From JBLIAZ01 sp047632015 (lineage in GTDB: Bacteria > Bacteroidota > Bacteroidia > Flavobacteriales_C > GCA-002722245): 12,266 nucleotides of DNA. The notes under the pieces were generated by a model. That model was not told the origin of the DNA, searched no databases, and saw only the letters and a list, made by a program, of their open reading frames with translations. The translations under genes were made by a program, and so were the position numbers. The DNA lies in the NCBI GenBank assembly GCA_047632015.1, contig JBLIBC010000051.1:1-12266 (forward strand), written 5' to 3'. This document shows, in pieces, positions 1 through 7,106 of this stretch (positions are counted from its first letter, which is position 1; the number at the start of each line of letters is the position of its first letter).

Positions 1-74
1 GGACTTTTTGTATAATTCTTCTGATTTTGTTCGTTGCATTTTATAGCTGTTTTCTTTATTTGCATTTTACCAAT

Positions 75-95
75 GAGATTGCTTCGTTCCTCGCA
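75..95 (+). repeat. Left copy of a 21-nt inverted repeat
   Basis: Positions 75-95 are the exact reverse complement of 222-242, 21 of 21 bases, with 126 bases between them. The core read on the minus strand is GCGAGGAACGAAGCAATCTC. This copy continues as AATGAC (95-100), giving a longer unit with a short internal hairpin, ATTGC (79-83) pairing with GCAAT (92-96). From memory, units with this TTGCGAGGAACGAAGCAATCTC look are scattered between genes in many bacterial genomes, including Bacteroidota. I could not check this by search. Confidence 0.85.
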
Positions 96-107
96 ATGAC
101 GTGTTTT

Positions 108-126
108 CTACTACTACTACTACTAC
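108..126 (+). repeat. (CTA)6 microsatellite
   Basis: Six perfect CTA units plus one C lie at 108-126, just to the right of the left inverted-repeat copy and inside the spacer between the two copies. It is not in a credible coding frame, so length change by slippage would not alter a protein. Confidence 0.9.
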
Positions 127-221
127 ACTTTATTCTCACACTCCTTTTTATCACTCTAATCGTCATTGTTCATTCTCGTCTGCTCTTTTTTGAACTCACG
201 TGTTCGTCGTACCTCCTTGGC

Positions 222-242
222 TGCGAGGAACGAAGCAATCTC
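222..242 (-). repeat. Right copy of the 21-nt inverted repeat
   Basis: This is the exact reverse complement of 75-95. It lies 36 bp beyond the stop codon of the GIY-YIG gene. The match breaks at both ends (positions 221 and 243), so only the 21-nt core is shared; the flank on the side facing the left copy is diverged from it. Together the two copies could form a stem with a long loop in a transcript running leftward out of the nuclease gene. Confidence 0.85.
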
Positions 243-278
243 TCTTTTTATGCTCCGTTTCTTCATGACCAATCATTA

Positions 279-578
279 TTACACTTCCATTTCTTCCGAA
301 AATAATTCATTCCAATCAGGGTTCATACTTTCTATTCGTTGAATTTTACCTTTCCTCGAACCTCCCTTTATCTTTTTCTTCTCAATAATAGCTTCTTCTA
401 TCGAGAAAAAAGCCTTGTAATAAACTAATTTATTCATGTTGAATTTAGCTGTAAATGAATCAACATATTTTTTGTCCTTGTGGTCAAAAATTCTACCTCT
501 CAAATTTGATGTGACTCCAGTATAAAGCACTTTGTTATCACTGTTACTGGTTATGTAAACCCATCCGCCTCTTTCCAT
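279..578 (-). CDS. Small GIY-YIG nuclease-superfamily protein
   Basis: A 99-residue single-domain protein of the GIY-YIG superfamily, small UvrC-N-like branch. The signature is seen as WVYI (residues 6-9) followed by LYTGVT (18-23), the positions of the GIY and YIG strands. It is followed by the helix arginine in LRGRIFDHK. The rest matches the small family: FTAKFNMNKLVYY, a Glu-rich helix (IEEAIIEKKKIKGGSRKGK) with the candidate metal-binding Glu, and NPDWNEL near the end. Family members are predicted DNA endonucleases, but most small ones have no tested substrate. The ATG lies 5 nt after the stop of the hydrolase gene, so it is probably co-transcribed or coupled to it. Downstream lie the inverted repeats at 75-95 and 222-242. 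The family call is firm; the biological role is unknown. Confidence 0.9.
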   Translation of the reverse strand: MERGGWVYITSNSDNKVLYTGVTSNLRGRIFDHKDKKYVDSFTAKFNMNKLVYYKAFFSIEEAIIEKKKIKGGSRKGKIQRIESMNPDWNELFSEEMEV

Positions 579-583
579 TAAGC

Positions 584-1225
584 TTAAGCGTATTGTAAAA
601 TTGGATTCGCCTTTTTTTCGACGCCGATGGTTGTTTCACCCATGTGACCAGCATATACCGTGTAATCGTCAGGTAATTTAAAAAGCTTATTGATGATGCT
701 ATTAGCCAAATCCTCGATATTGCCACCAGGTAAATCGACCCTGCCATAGCTTTGTTGAAACAGGACATCACCATTTATGACATCCTTGCTTTCGTGGTTT
801 ACTAGTGCAATATGACCTGGAGAATGACCAGGAACAAACAAGACGTCTAGTTCAAAATTTCCACATTTTATTTTATCACCTTCCTTGATGAATTTGGTGA
901 TTTCTGGGGAAGGCGCACAATGAATTCCATATTGTTCTCCCCATTTTGGTGATCCAGCTAAAATAGGAAGTTCCAATTCGTGTGCTTCCAATTCTAAATT
1001 GTATTTTTTTGCTACATATCCATTTCCAAGTATATGGTCAATGTGACAATGCGTATTAATTAATTTTACAGGTTTTAAACCTTCGTTTTCAATAAAATCA
1101 GCCAAGATGGTTTCTTCCGTTGCAGTTTCGCAACCTGGATCAATGATGATGCACTCTTTGGTGTCATCATATAACAAGTAACTGTTCTCTTGAAAAGGAT
1201 TGAATGTGAACTTTTTAATTTTCAT
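584..1225 (-). CDS. Metallo-beta-lactamase-fold hydrolase, glyoxalase II-like
   Basis: A 213-residue cytoplasmic MBL-fold hydrolase of the GloB/YcbL type. The dinuclear metal site is intact: THCHIDH at residues 58-64 (HxHxDH), GHSPGHI at 133-139, the bridging Asp in NGDVLF (D153) and the last His in YAGHMGETTIG (H194). GRVDLPGG (161-168) is also typical of the YcbL-like group. It is shorter than classic glyoxalase II (about 250 residues) and lacks that enzyme's C-terminal glutathione-binding helices, so the substrate may be another thioester rather than S-lactoylglutathione. The ATG at 1225 gives a full fold starting KIKKFTFNPFQENSYLL. No signal peptide is present. The 92 bp upstream separate it from mnmD; the GIY-YIG gene follows after 5 nt. 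The fold is certain, the exact substrate is not. Confidence 0.93.
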   Translation of the reverse strand: MKIKKFTFNPFQENSYLLYDDTKECIIIDPGCETATEETILADFIENEGLKPVKLINTHCHIDHILGNGYVAKKYNLELEAHELELPILAGSPKWGEQYGIHCAPSPEITKFIKEGDKIKCGNFELDVLFVPGHSPGHIALVNHESKDVINGDVLFQQSYGRVDLPGGNIEDLANSIINKLFKLPDDYTVYAGHMGETTIGVEKKANPILQYA

Positions 1226-1317
1226 GCTTGAGGTAATTTGACGCTAAAAATAACCAAACTATACTCAAACCAAACAGCATTTCAATGAAATTAGCACAAA
1301 CTAATATCAAATAACTG

Positions 1318-1974
1318 TCAATTTTTTACAGCTGTAAGCATTTCTCTTTTCCCAGGAGGACCGTCTGTTTTTTGAATCTTGAACCCTAACGATTTTAAAG
1401 TTCTTTTGACGTGACCTTGACAGCAATAAGTAACTAATAATGAGTCATTACTCATACAATCATGTATTTTTTTGAATACTGCTTCACTCCACATGTTTCC
1501 TTGCTTATTCGGTGCAAAGGCATCAAAATATATCAAGTCGTAAGTGCCTGAAAGTTCGTCTTTTACCAAGTCAAATTGAAGCTTTTTTAAGGTAAATTTA
1601 TTGGTAATTTTATTTTCTACTTCCCAATTACAATCATGAAGGCTGTGGAATTCCTTTTCCATATTAAGCTGTTTCCCGTGATTGATAACAGCATTTTCTT
1701 CCCTTGTAATTGGATACTTTTCTAAGCCAGTGTAATGAACTTTTATATTTTGTTGAATGCTTTTTTGCACTGTTAACAAAGCATTTAATCCCGTGCCAAA
1801 GCCCACCTCTAAAATACGCAGCGGATCTAAATGTTTTTTCTCCTCAAATCCCTTTTTTATAAAAACATGCAAACCTTCATTAACCGCTCCAAAAGTAGAG
1901 TGATAAGTTTCATCCAATTCAGGAACGAAAAGTGATGATGACCCATCGTCGGTTGTAATGATTTTCCTTTTCAT
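1318..1974 (-). CDS. mnmD: tRNA wobble-U34 methyltransferase MnmD (DUF752)
   Basis: A 218-residue SAM-dependent methyltransferase matching the MnmC N-terminal half (MnmD, DUF752). It methylates 5-aminomethyl-2-thiouridine at the tRNA wobble position to the 5-methylaminomethyl form. Seen motifs: SAM loop LEVGFGTGLN (55-64), the acceptor-side YFDAFAPNKQGNMW (149-162), VTYCCQGHVKRTLKSLGF (181-198) and the closing GPPGKREM (205-212). The FAD-dependent oxidase half found in Escherichia coli MnmC is absent. Stand-alone MnmD is known in several bacteria and is the common form in Bacteroidota. The start at 1974 is ATG and gives the usual family N-terminus. The gene is divergent from the methyltransferase at 2014, with only 39 bp between starts. 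The next minus-strand gene begins 92 bp after its stop, so the two may be separate units. Confidence 0.93.
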   Translation of the reverse strand: MKRKIITTDDGSSSLFVPELDETYHSTFGAVNEGLHVFIKKGFEEKKHLDPLRILEVGFGTGLNALLTVQKSIQQNIKVHYTGLEKYPITREENAVINHGKQLNMEKEFHSLHDCNWEVENKITNKFTLKKLQFDLVKDELSGTYDLIYFDAFAPNKQGNMWSEAVFKKIHDCMSNDSLLVTYCCQGHVKRTLKSLGFKIQKTDGPPGKREMLTAVKN

Positions 1975-2013
1975 GGAGCAAATTTGCGGATAATTATTTT
2001 GATTTTGTGAATC
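1975..2013. promoter_or_regulatory. 39-bp divergent intergenic region
   Basis: The starts of mnmD (minus) and the SAM methyltransferase (plus) are only 39 bp apart, so both 5' control regions must fit here or reach into coding sequence. It contains a perfect 10-bp palindrome GCAAATTTGC (1978-1987), and TTTG occurs on both strands. I could not find a full TTTG/TAnnTTTG pair in either direction. If mnmD is expressed from here its leader must be very short or absent. Confidence 0.35.
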
Positions 2014-2814
2014 ATGGGATACAGATCAGATTTTAATTCTAGTAAGACAAAGGACAAGGACAGTCAAGACTACAAAGTCAACAGGTATTATGAATCCTCA
2101 GCTGCTGATTATATGGCAATTTGGACAAATAAAAAAGATTTATCCATGCACTTTGGATTTTTTGATGAAAAAGCAAAGTCACACAGGGAGTCTTTGTTCA
2201 GAATGAATGAAAAATTAGCTGAATTTGCGGGAGTAAAAAATGATTGGAGAGTAGTAGACAGTGGTTGTGGATATGGTAATGGGGCTTGTTGGTTAGCTGA
2301 AAACTTTAACAGTTCAGTGATAGGATTAAACATTGTTCCGTATCAAATTAAAATGGCTAAAGCAAAAGCAATGAAACTTGACCATTTGGTGCAATTTGAC
2401 TTGCAGAACATGGAAAAAACTGATTTGCCTGCTGAATCATTTGATTTGTTTTGGGCGCAGGAAAGTACCGTGCGCGCTAAAAGCAAAGAGAATGTAATTA
2501 AGGAAGCTCACAGGCTTTTGGACAAGCAAGGTAAAATAATGATTTGCGAATATTTTTTACGAAGTGCTCCCGATTTAAATGAGGACGAAGAAAAAATGAT
2601 GAAGCCTTGGTACGACGGTTGGGCTATGCCTAAATTTTGGACGGAAGAGCAATATCGAATAGCTATGGAAGACGCTGGTTTTACGAATGTAGTTTTTCAT
2701 GACATTACTAAAAATGTAATTCCTTCCTTTAAGCGCTTATACAGATTATGTAGTATTTTTCTTCTTGTAGGTCGCATGAATGTGAAGTTGGGAATTATCA
2801 GCAAAGACAGGTAA
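2014..2814 (+). CDS. SAM-dependent methyltransferase, tocopherol/sterol methyltransferase-like
   Basis: A 266-residue class I SAM methyltransferase. The N-terminal part, YYESSAADYMAIWTNKKDLSMHFGFFDE (about 25-52), is the pattern seen in gamma-tocopherol-, sterol- and other small-molecule C/O-methyltransferases. The SAM-binding loop is VVDSGCGYGNG (80-90), motif II acidic region around 129-136, and FDLFWAQES (143-151) is the post-motif region. No signal peptide; the C-terminal stretch around 245-253 is hydrophobic but too short for a clear membrane segment. Likely substrates are quinone-, carotenoid- or polyketide-like lipids, but the sequence does not decide. It starts 39 bp from divergent mnmD and ends 148 bp before the lysC promoter, so it is probably monocistronic. 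The fold is sure, the substrate unknown. Confidence 0.88.
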   Translation: MGYRSDFNSSKTKDKDSQDYKVNRYYESSAADYMAIWTNKKDLSMHFGFFDEKAKSHRESLFRMNEKLAEFAGVKNDWRVVDSGCGYGNGACWLAENFNSSVIGLNIVPYQIKMAKAKAMKLDHLVQFDLQNMEKTDLPAESFDLFWAQESTVRAKSKENVIKEAHRLLDKQGKIMICEYFLRSAPDLNEDEEKMMKPWYDGWAMPKFWTEEQYRIAMEDAGFTNVVFHDITKNVIPSFKRLYRLCSIFLLVGRMNVKLGIISKDR

Positions 2815-2939
2815 AATAATGCATTAGGATCGTATCAAGCATGTAAGGCCCTGTGGAAAGGAATTTGGGAATTCAAAGTGGTTGTTGCTGACAAAAAATA
2901 GCGTAACGAATTTTATTGTTCAGGTTTTTGTTCATTCTG

Positions 2940-2970
2940 TTTGAAGAAAGTATTGAGTGTGTTATCTTTG
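2940..2970 (+). promoter_or_regulatory. Bacteroidota-type promoter for lysC-lysA
   Basis: TTTG at 2940-2943 and TATCTTTG at 2963-2970 (consensus TAnnTTTG) are separated by 19 nt. This fits the Bacteroidota primary sigma factor pattern of a -33 TTG/TTTG and a -7 TAnnTTTG 17-23 nt apart. Transcription would begin near 2976-2978, giving a leader of about 55 nt before the lysC ATG at 3031. AGGAG at 3004-3008 in that leader is 22 nt from the ATG, too far to be a normal Shine-Dalgarno. Confidence 0.7.
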
Positions 2971-3030
2971 CGCCCCTTGAACTCCTGAATGTTGGGAAAA
3001 AAAAGGAGACAACATTTAAAAGTAATTGCG

Positions 3031-4356
3031 ATGAAAGTTTTAAAGTTTGGTGGTACTTCGGTTGGTTCAGCTGAAAGAATGAAGCAAGTAGCAGATTTAG
3101 TGAAGGATGATTCCCGTAAAATTGTAGTATTATCTGCAGTTTCTGGAACAACGAATAGTCTTGTTGCAATTGGTGAGGAGTTCAGTAAGGACAACAAGGC
3201 TAAGGCAAGGGAAATGATTGAGGCGCTGGAAGCTAAATACTATGTGATTACCAAAGAACTTTACGAATCTGAAGAGTTTTTAACGAAAGGAAATGCTGTA
3301 GTGCAGGAACATTTCAATTTCATGAAATCTTTTGCTGTACAGGTGTACAATATTTTTCAGGAAAGAGCATTACTTGCGCAAGGTGAGTTGATGTCAACCA
3401 AATTGTTCAATTTACATTTGCAGGAACTAGGACTTAATTCAGTTTTGATTTCGGCTTTAGACACCATGAGGATTGATAAGGATGAGGAGCCAGACATGGA
3501 ATTTATTAGGGAGCATTTACCAAAAGAAATAGCAAAATACCCTGATACTAGTATTTTTGTGACCCAGGGGTTTGTTTGTAGGAACTGTTTTGGAGAAATT
3601 GATAACTTAAAAAGAGGAGGTAGTGACTATTCCGCTTCTTTGATTGGGAATGCAATAAAAGCGACTGAAATCCAGATATGGACCGACATTGATGGCATGC
3701 ATAACAACGATCCACGAGTGGTTGAAAACACTAAGGCTATAGCTAAACTCTCTTTTGACGAGGCTGCTGAGTTGGCTTATTTTGGAGCAAAAATATTGCA
3801 TCCACAATCTATTCGTCCAGCTAAAGACGAAAACATTCCGGTAAAGTTATTGAATACCTTGATACCTTCAGCAAAGGGTACAACTATTTCTCAGGAGACT
3901 GACAACAGTGGGGGCGCTGTAAAAGCGATTGCGGCTAAGGATGGTATCGTGGCTATTAAAATTAAGTCAGGGAGGATGCTTTTAGCATACGGTTTTTTAA
4001 GAAGCGTATTTGAAGTGTTTGAAAGATTTAAAACGCCAATTGACATGATTACTACCTCTGAAGTAGCTGTGTCAGTAACCATTGATAAACTGGATTACTT
4101 AGATGAAATTGTAGCTGAATTAGAAGCTTTTGGAATTGTGATGGTAGATAAAAAACAAACCATCGTGTGTGTAGTAGGAAACATGATTGCTGAACAAGGT
4201 GGTATGGCGGAAAAAATATTCACATGCTTAAACACAGTGCCAATTCGAATGATATCTTACGGAGGAAGTTACCATAATGTATCCATATTAATTGATGATG
4301 AAAACAAGAACAAAGCACTTAATGCTTTGAACAAAGGCTTGTTTGATTTTGCTTAA
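3031..4356 (+). CDS. lysC: Aspartate kinase, monofunctional, two ACT domains
   Basis: A 441-residue aspartokinase that phosphorylates L-aspartate with ATP, the first step toward diaminopimelate, lysine, threonine and methionine. The kinase domain opens with KFGGTSVGS (5-13), and contains RGGSDYSA (195-202), WTDIDGMHNNDPR (217-229) and FGAKILHP (251-258). Two C-terminal ACT domains (about 305-370 and 377-441) would carry feedback control by end products. No homoserine dehydrogenase or decarboxylase is fused. I chose ATG 3031 because the family begins MKVLKFGG; the upstream in-frame ATG at 2989 would add 14 residues (a Lys/Arg-rich leader) unlike the family. The loop before RGGSDYSA reads CRNCFGEIDNL, with two Cys and no usual Gly-Arg. 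A clear promoter lies upstream; lysA follows after 30 nt. Confidence 0.95.
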   Translation: MKVLKFGGTSVGSAERMKQVADLVKDDSRKIVVLSAVSGTTNSLVAIGEEFSKDNKAKAREMIEALEAKYYVITKELYESEEFLTKGNAVVQEHFNFMKSFAVQVYNIFQERALLAQGELMSTKLFNLHLQELGLNSVLISALDTMRIDKDEEPDMEFIREHLPKEIAKYPDTSIFVTQGFVCRNCFGEIDNLKRGGSDYSASLIGNAIKATEIQIWTDIDGMHNNDPRVVENTKAIAKLSFDEAAELAYFGAKILHPQSIRPAKDENIPVKLLNTLIPSAKGTTISQETDNSGGAVKAIAAKDGIVAIKIKSGRMLLAYGFLRSVFEVFERFKTPIDMITTSEVAVSVTIDKLDYLDEIVAELEAFGIVMVDKKQTIVCVVGNMIAEQGGMAEKIFTCLNTVPIRMISYGGSYHNVSILIDDENKNKALNALNKGLFDFA

Positions 4357-4386
4357 TTAGCACCTCATTTAACACTGGAAATTACA

Positions 4387-5547
4387 ATGGAAAACAACAC
4401 TTTGCTTGAAGCAATTAAAGGGAAAGAAACCCCTTTTTATTACTACGATTTAAATTTATTAAAATCGACTTTGGAATTGGCTAAGTCCGAGGCCAATAAA
4501 TACGACTTTGAGTTGCATTACGCATTGAAGGCCAACTTTGACAAACGTGTCATGGAGACAGTCGTTGAGGCTGGATACGGTGTGGATTGTGTGAGCGGGA
4601 AGGAAGTGACTTTGGCCGTTGAGAGGGGATTCAAAGCTGATCATGTAGTTTTTGCTGGAGTAGGAAAAAGCGATGCAGAAATTAATACGGCCCTGGATTT
4701 GAATATATTTTGTTTCAATTGTGAAAGCATTCAAGAAATTGAAGTGATTAATGAATTGGCAATTGCAAAAAATAAAACAGCAAAAATAGCATTACGGATT
4801 AATCCAAACGTAAATGCAAATACTCATAAATACATAACCACAGGTTTGAAAGAAAACAAGTTTGGGATTGACATGTGGGAAATGGATGAGGTAGTAAAGA
4901 TGATTGAGGCTTGTGATAACATTGAGTTATCCGGATTGCATTTTCACATTGGTTCTCAAATTACTGATTTGACTTCATTTAAAAATTTGTGTTCAAGGGT
5001 GAATGGTATCCAAAAATGGTTTTTTAGTCGTCAAATAAAGGTGGATTTTTTAAATATGGGAGGTGGATTAGGAATTGATTACCATAGTCCAAATGAAAAT
5101 CCTGTTCCTGATTTCGTAAATTATTTTCAGATTTTCAATGAATTTTTGGAATTACGTCCAGGTCAAAAAGTACATTTTGAATTAGGACGATCTATTGTTG
5201 GCCAATGCGGAAGCTTGTTTAGTAAAGCTTTATTTATCAAAAATGGGATAAAAACTAACTTTGTAATATTGGATGCGGGAATGACGGAGTTGATTCGACC
5301 TATGTTGTATCAGGCTTATCATTTGATTCAGAATGTGAGTTCAAACAGTGAAAGTCGCGTAAAATATGATGTGGTAGGACCAATATGTGAGTCGACAGAT
5401 ACTTTTGCGAAAGCATTGGAATTGCCTGAAACTAAAAGAGGGGATTTGTTTCAAATACATTCTTGCGGAGCATATGGTGAGGTAATGGCTTCTAACTATA
5501 ATTTAAAAACACTTCATCCGGCAGTTTATTCGGACGAACTAAAGTGA
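4387..5547 (+). CDS. lysA: Diaminopimelate decarboxylase
   Basis: A 386-residue PLP enzyme of the alanine-racemase-fold decarboxylase family. It converts meso-diaminopimelate to L-lysine and CO2. Seen: HYALKAN (44-50) with PLP Lys48, HFHIGSQI (185-192), the phosphate-binding GGGLGIDY (225-232), FELGRS (264-269), CESTD (334-338) with the catalytic Cys that acts across the dimer, and GAYGEVMASNYN (361-372). It is a little shorter than the Escherichia coli enzyme (about 420) but complete. The ATG at 4387, 30 nt after the lysC stop, gives the family N-terminus. lysC and lysA form an operon for one pathway; the steps between them are not encoded in this window. The product of the pathway also supplies diaminopimelate for peptidoglycan. 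Confidence 0.95.
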   Translation: MENNTLLEAIKGKETPFYYYDLNLLKSTLELAKSEANKYDFELHYALKANFDKRVMETVVEAGYGVDCVSGKEVTLAVERGFKADHVVFAGVGKSDAEINTALDLNIFCFNCESIQEIEVINELAIAKNKTAKIALRINPNVNANTHKYITTGLKENKFGIDMWEMDEVVKMIEACDNIELSGLHFHIGSQITDLTSFKNLCSRVNGIQKWFFSRQIKVDFLNMGGGLGIDYHSPNENPVPDFVNYFQIFNEFLELRPGQKVHFELGRSIVGQCGSLFSKALFIKNGIKTNFVILDAGMTELIRPMLYQAYHLIQNVSSNSESRVKYDVVGPICESTDTFAKALELPETKRGDLFQIHSCGAYGEVMASNYNLKTLHPAVYSDELK

Positions 5548-5618
5548 ATAGATATAAAGTAAAAAGTAATAAATTAGCGTAGCTGGAATTACCGCCAGTC
5601 AACTTAAAAAATAAAATT

Positions 5619-7025
5619 ATGAGTGATTATCAAGTAGTAATTATTGGTTCAGGTCCTGGTGGATATGTTGCTGCCATAAGGTGTGCACAATTGGGAATGA
5701 AAACAGCGATCATCGAAAAGTATGACACTTTGGGTGGTACTTGTTTGAATGTGGGATGTATTCCGTCAAAAGCTTTATTGGATTCGTCTGAACATTATCA
5801 CAATGCGGAGCACAACTTTAAAGAGCACGGTATTGAGTTGAAAAACTTGAAAGTTAACTTGGGTCAAATGATCAAAAGAAAAGGTGAAGTAGTGGAACAA
5901 ACTTGTGCTGGGATTGACTTTTTAATGAAAAAAAACAAGATCGAAATATTGAATGGTTTTGGAAGTTTCAAAAACAAAAACACAGTAGTAATAACTGATT
6001 CTAAAGGAAAGTCAAAAGAAGTTTCTACTGACAAAGTAATTATAGCTACAGGTTCTAAACCGGCAAGTTTACCTTTTATCAAATTGGATAAAAAGAGGGT
6101 AATTACATCCACTGAAGCTTTGAATTTGAAAGAAGTTCCTAAGCACATGATTGTGATTGGAGGAGGAGTTATTGGCTTGGAATTAGGATCTGTTTACGCT
6201 CGTTTGGGATCAAAAGTTTCCGTAGTAGAATTCATGCCGGGATTAATTCCAACAATGGATAAGTCCTTAGGAAAGGAATTGCAAAAAGTATTAAAAAAAG
6301 ATCTTGGGTTTGAGTTTTACATGAGTCATAAGGTGACTGATGTAAAATCAACAGGTAAGACCGTAAGTATTAAAGCTGAAAATAAAAAGGGTGAAACCAT
6401 TGAGCTTAAAGGCGATTACTGTTTAGTATGTGTAGGTAGAAAGCCGTATACTGATAAACTAGGCTTGGAAAATGCTGGAGTAAAAATGGACGACAGAGGT
6501 AGGATTGATGTAGATGCAAATTTACAAACTAACGTTCCTGGTATTTATGCAATAGGGGATGTGATAAAAGGAGCTATGTTAGCTCATAAAGCTGAAGAAG
6601 AGGGGACTTTCGTCGCTGAAACAATAGCTGGTGAAAAGCCACACATTGATTACAATTTGGTTCCTGGTGTTGTTTACACTTGGCCTGAAGTTTCAGCTGT
6701 TGGTAAAACAGAGGAAGAATTGAAAGAAGCAAAAGTAGCGTACAAATCAGGTATGTTTCCATTTAAAGCAAGTGGAAGAGCAAGAGCAAGTATGGATACG
6801 GATGGATTTGTAAAAGTACTTTCAGACGCTACTACTGATGAAATATTAGGAGTTCACATGATTGGACCAAGAGTAGCTGACATGATTGCTGAGGCAGTGG
6901 TTGCTATGGAATTTAGAGCAAGTGCTGAGGACATTGGAAGAATTTGTCATGCTCACCCTACATTTACCGAAAGCCTTAAAGAGGCTGCTTTGGATGCAAC
7001 AGGTAAAAGAGCAGTACACATATAG
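5619..7025 (+). CDS. lpdA: Dihydrolipoyl dehydrogenase (E3)
   Basis: A 468-residue FAD disulfide oxidoreductase that reoxidises dihydrolipoamide with NAD+ as E3 of pyruvate, 2-oxoglutarate or branched-chain dehydrogenase complexes, or in glycine cleavage. FAD-binding GSGPGG is at 10-15. The redox disulfide is in GGTCLNVGCIPSK (39-51; C42 and C47). ATGS is at 143-146, the NAD-binding GGGVIGLELG at 181-190, the second FAD motif GIYAIGD at 308-314, and the C-terminal interface holds the His-Glu pair in HPTFTE (H446, E451). Length is typical. It lies 71 nt after lysA with no strong promoter seen, so it may be partly co-transcribed with lysC-lysA. A perfect hairpin terminator follows it. No E1 or E2 gene is adjacent, so which complex it serves is not shown. 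Confidence 0.96.
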   Translation: MSDYQVVIIGSGPGGYVAAIRCAQLGMKTAIIEKYDTLGGTCLNVGCIPSKALLDSSEHYHNAEHNFKEHGIELKNLKVNLGQMIKRKGEVVEQTCAGIDFLMKKNKIEILNGFGSFKNKNTVVITDSKGKSKEVSTDKVIIATGSKPASLPFIKLDKKRVITSTEALNLKEVPKHMIVIGGGVIGLELGSVYARLGSKVSVVEFMPGLIPTMDKSLGKELQKVLKKDLGFEFYMSHKVTDVKSTGKTVSIKAENKKGETIELKGDYCLVCVGRKPYTDKLGLENAGVKMDDRGRIDVDANLQTNVPGIYAIGDVIKGAMLAHKAEEEGTFVAETIAGEKPHIDYNLVPGVVYTWPEVSAVGKTEEELKEAKVAYKSGMFPFKASGRARASMDTDGFVKVLSDATTDEILGVHMIGPRVADMIAEAVVAMEFRASAEDIGRICHAHPTFTESLKEAALDATGKRAVHI

Positions 7026-7039
7026 TTAACATTAGATCA

Positions 7040-7075
7040 AACAAAGGATAGCAATTGCTATCCTTTGTTGTTTTA
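7040..7075 (+). terminator. Intrinsic terminator after lpdA
   Basis: Positions 7040-7069 are a perfect 30-bp palindrome centred between 7054 and 7055 (left arm AACAAAGGATAGCAA). It starts 15 nt after the lpdA stop codon and is followed by GTTTT. In RNA it would form a stem of about 13 bp with a tight AAUU loop. It should end the lysC-lysA-lpdA transcript. Its self-complementarity means it could also work on the opposite strand. Confidence 0.85.
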
Positions 7076-7106
7076 AGTGGGTGCTGTTGAGAAATAGAAG
7101 TAAGGA

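Larger units (their letters stand above)
1..278. other. Gene-free pyrimidine-rich region with repeats
   Basis: I see no credible gene here. The plus strand is strongly enriched in T and C and poor in purines, so a transcript running on from the minus-strand GIY-YIG gene would have a purine-rich 3' tail. The region holds a (CTA)6 run and two inverted copies of a 21-nt repeat, listed separately. An open frame runs across it from 27 to 305 on the plus strand. Its translation is low-complexity Leu/Phe/Ser, it reads through the repeat copies, and it overlaps the end of the nuclease gene, so I do not call it. No convincing Bacteroidota promoter or stable U-tailed terminator was found. Confidence 0.6.

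Noticed and set aside
27..305. 92-residue plus-strand open frame at the left end
   Set aside because: Its translation is low-complexity and hydrophobic, it runs through both repeat copies and the CTA run, and it overlaps the 3' end of the better-supported GIY-YIG gene.
1226..1317. Possible promoter for the MBL hydrolase on the minus strand (TATAGTTTG-like box with an upstream TTG)
   Set aside because: The -7 box has three instead of two bases between TA and TTTG, so it does not fit the consensus; too weak to list.
2989..3030. Upstream in-frame ATG that would extend lysC by 14 residues
   Set aside because: Aspartate kinases begin directly with MKVLKFGG; the extra residues are basic and not family-like. 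The extension is also only about 12 nt from the predicted transcription start.
2971..3030. Lysine riboswitch ahead of lysC
   Set aside because: The leader is only about 55 nt, far too short for the roughly 170-nt lysine aptamer, and no conserved pairing is visible.
5548..5618. Possible separate promoter for lpdA
   Set aside because: No TTTG/TAnnTTTG pair could be found; only a 4-bp CTGG/CCAG stem is visible.
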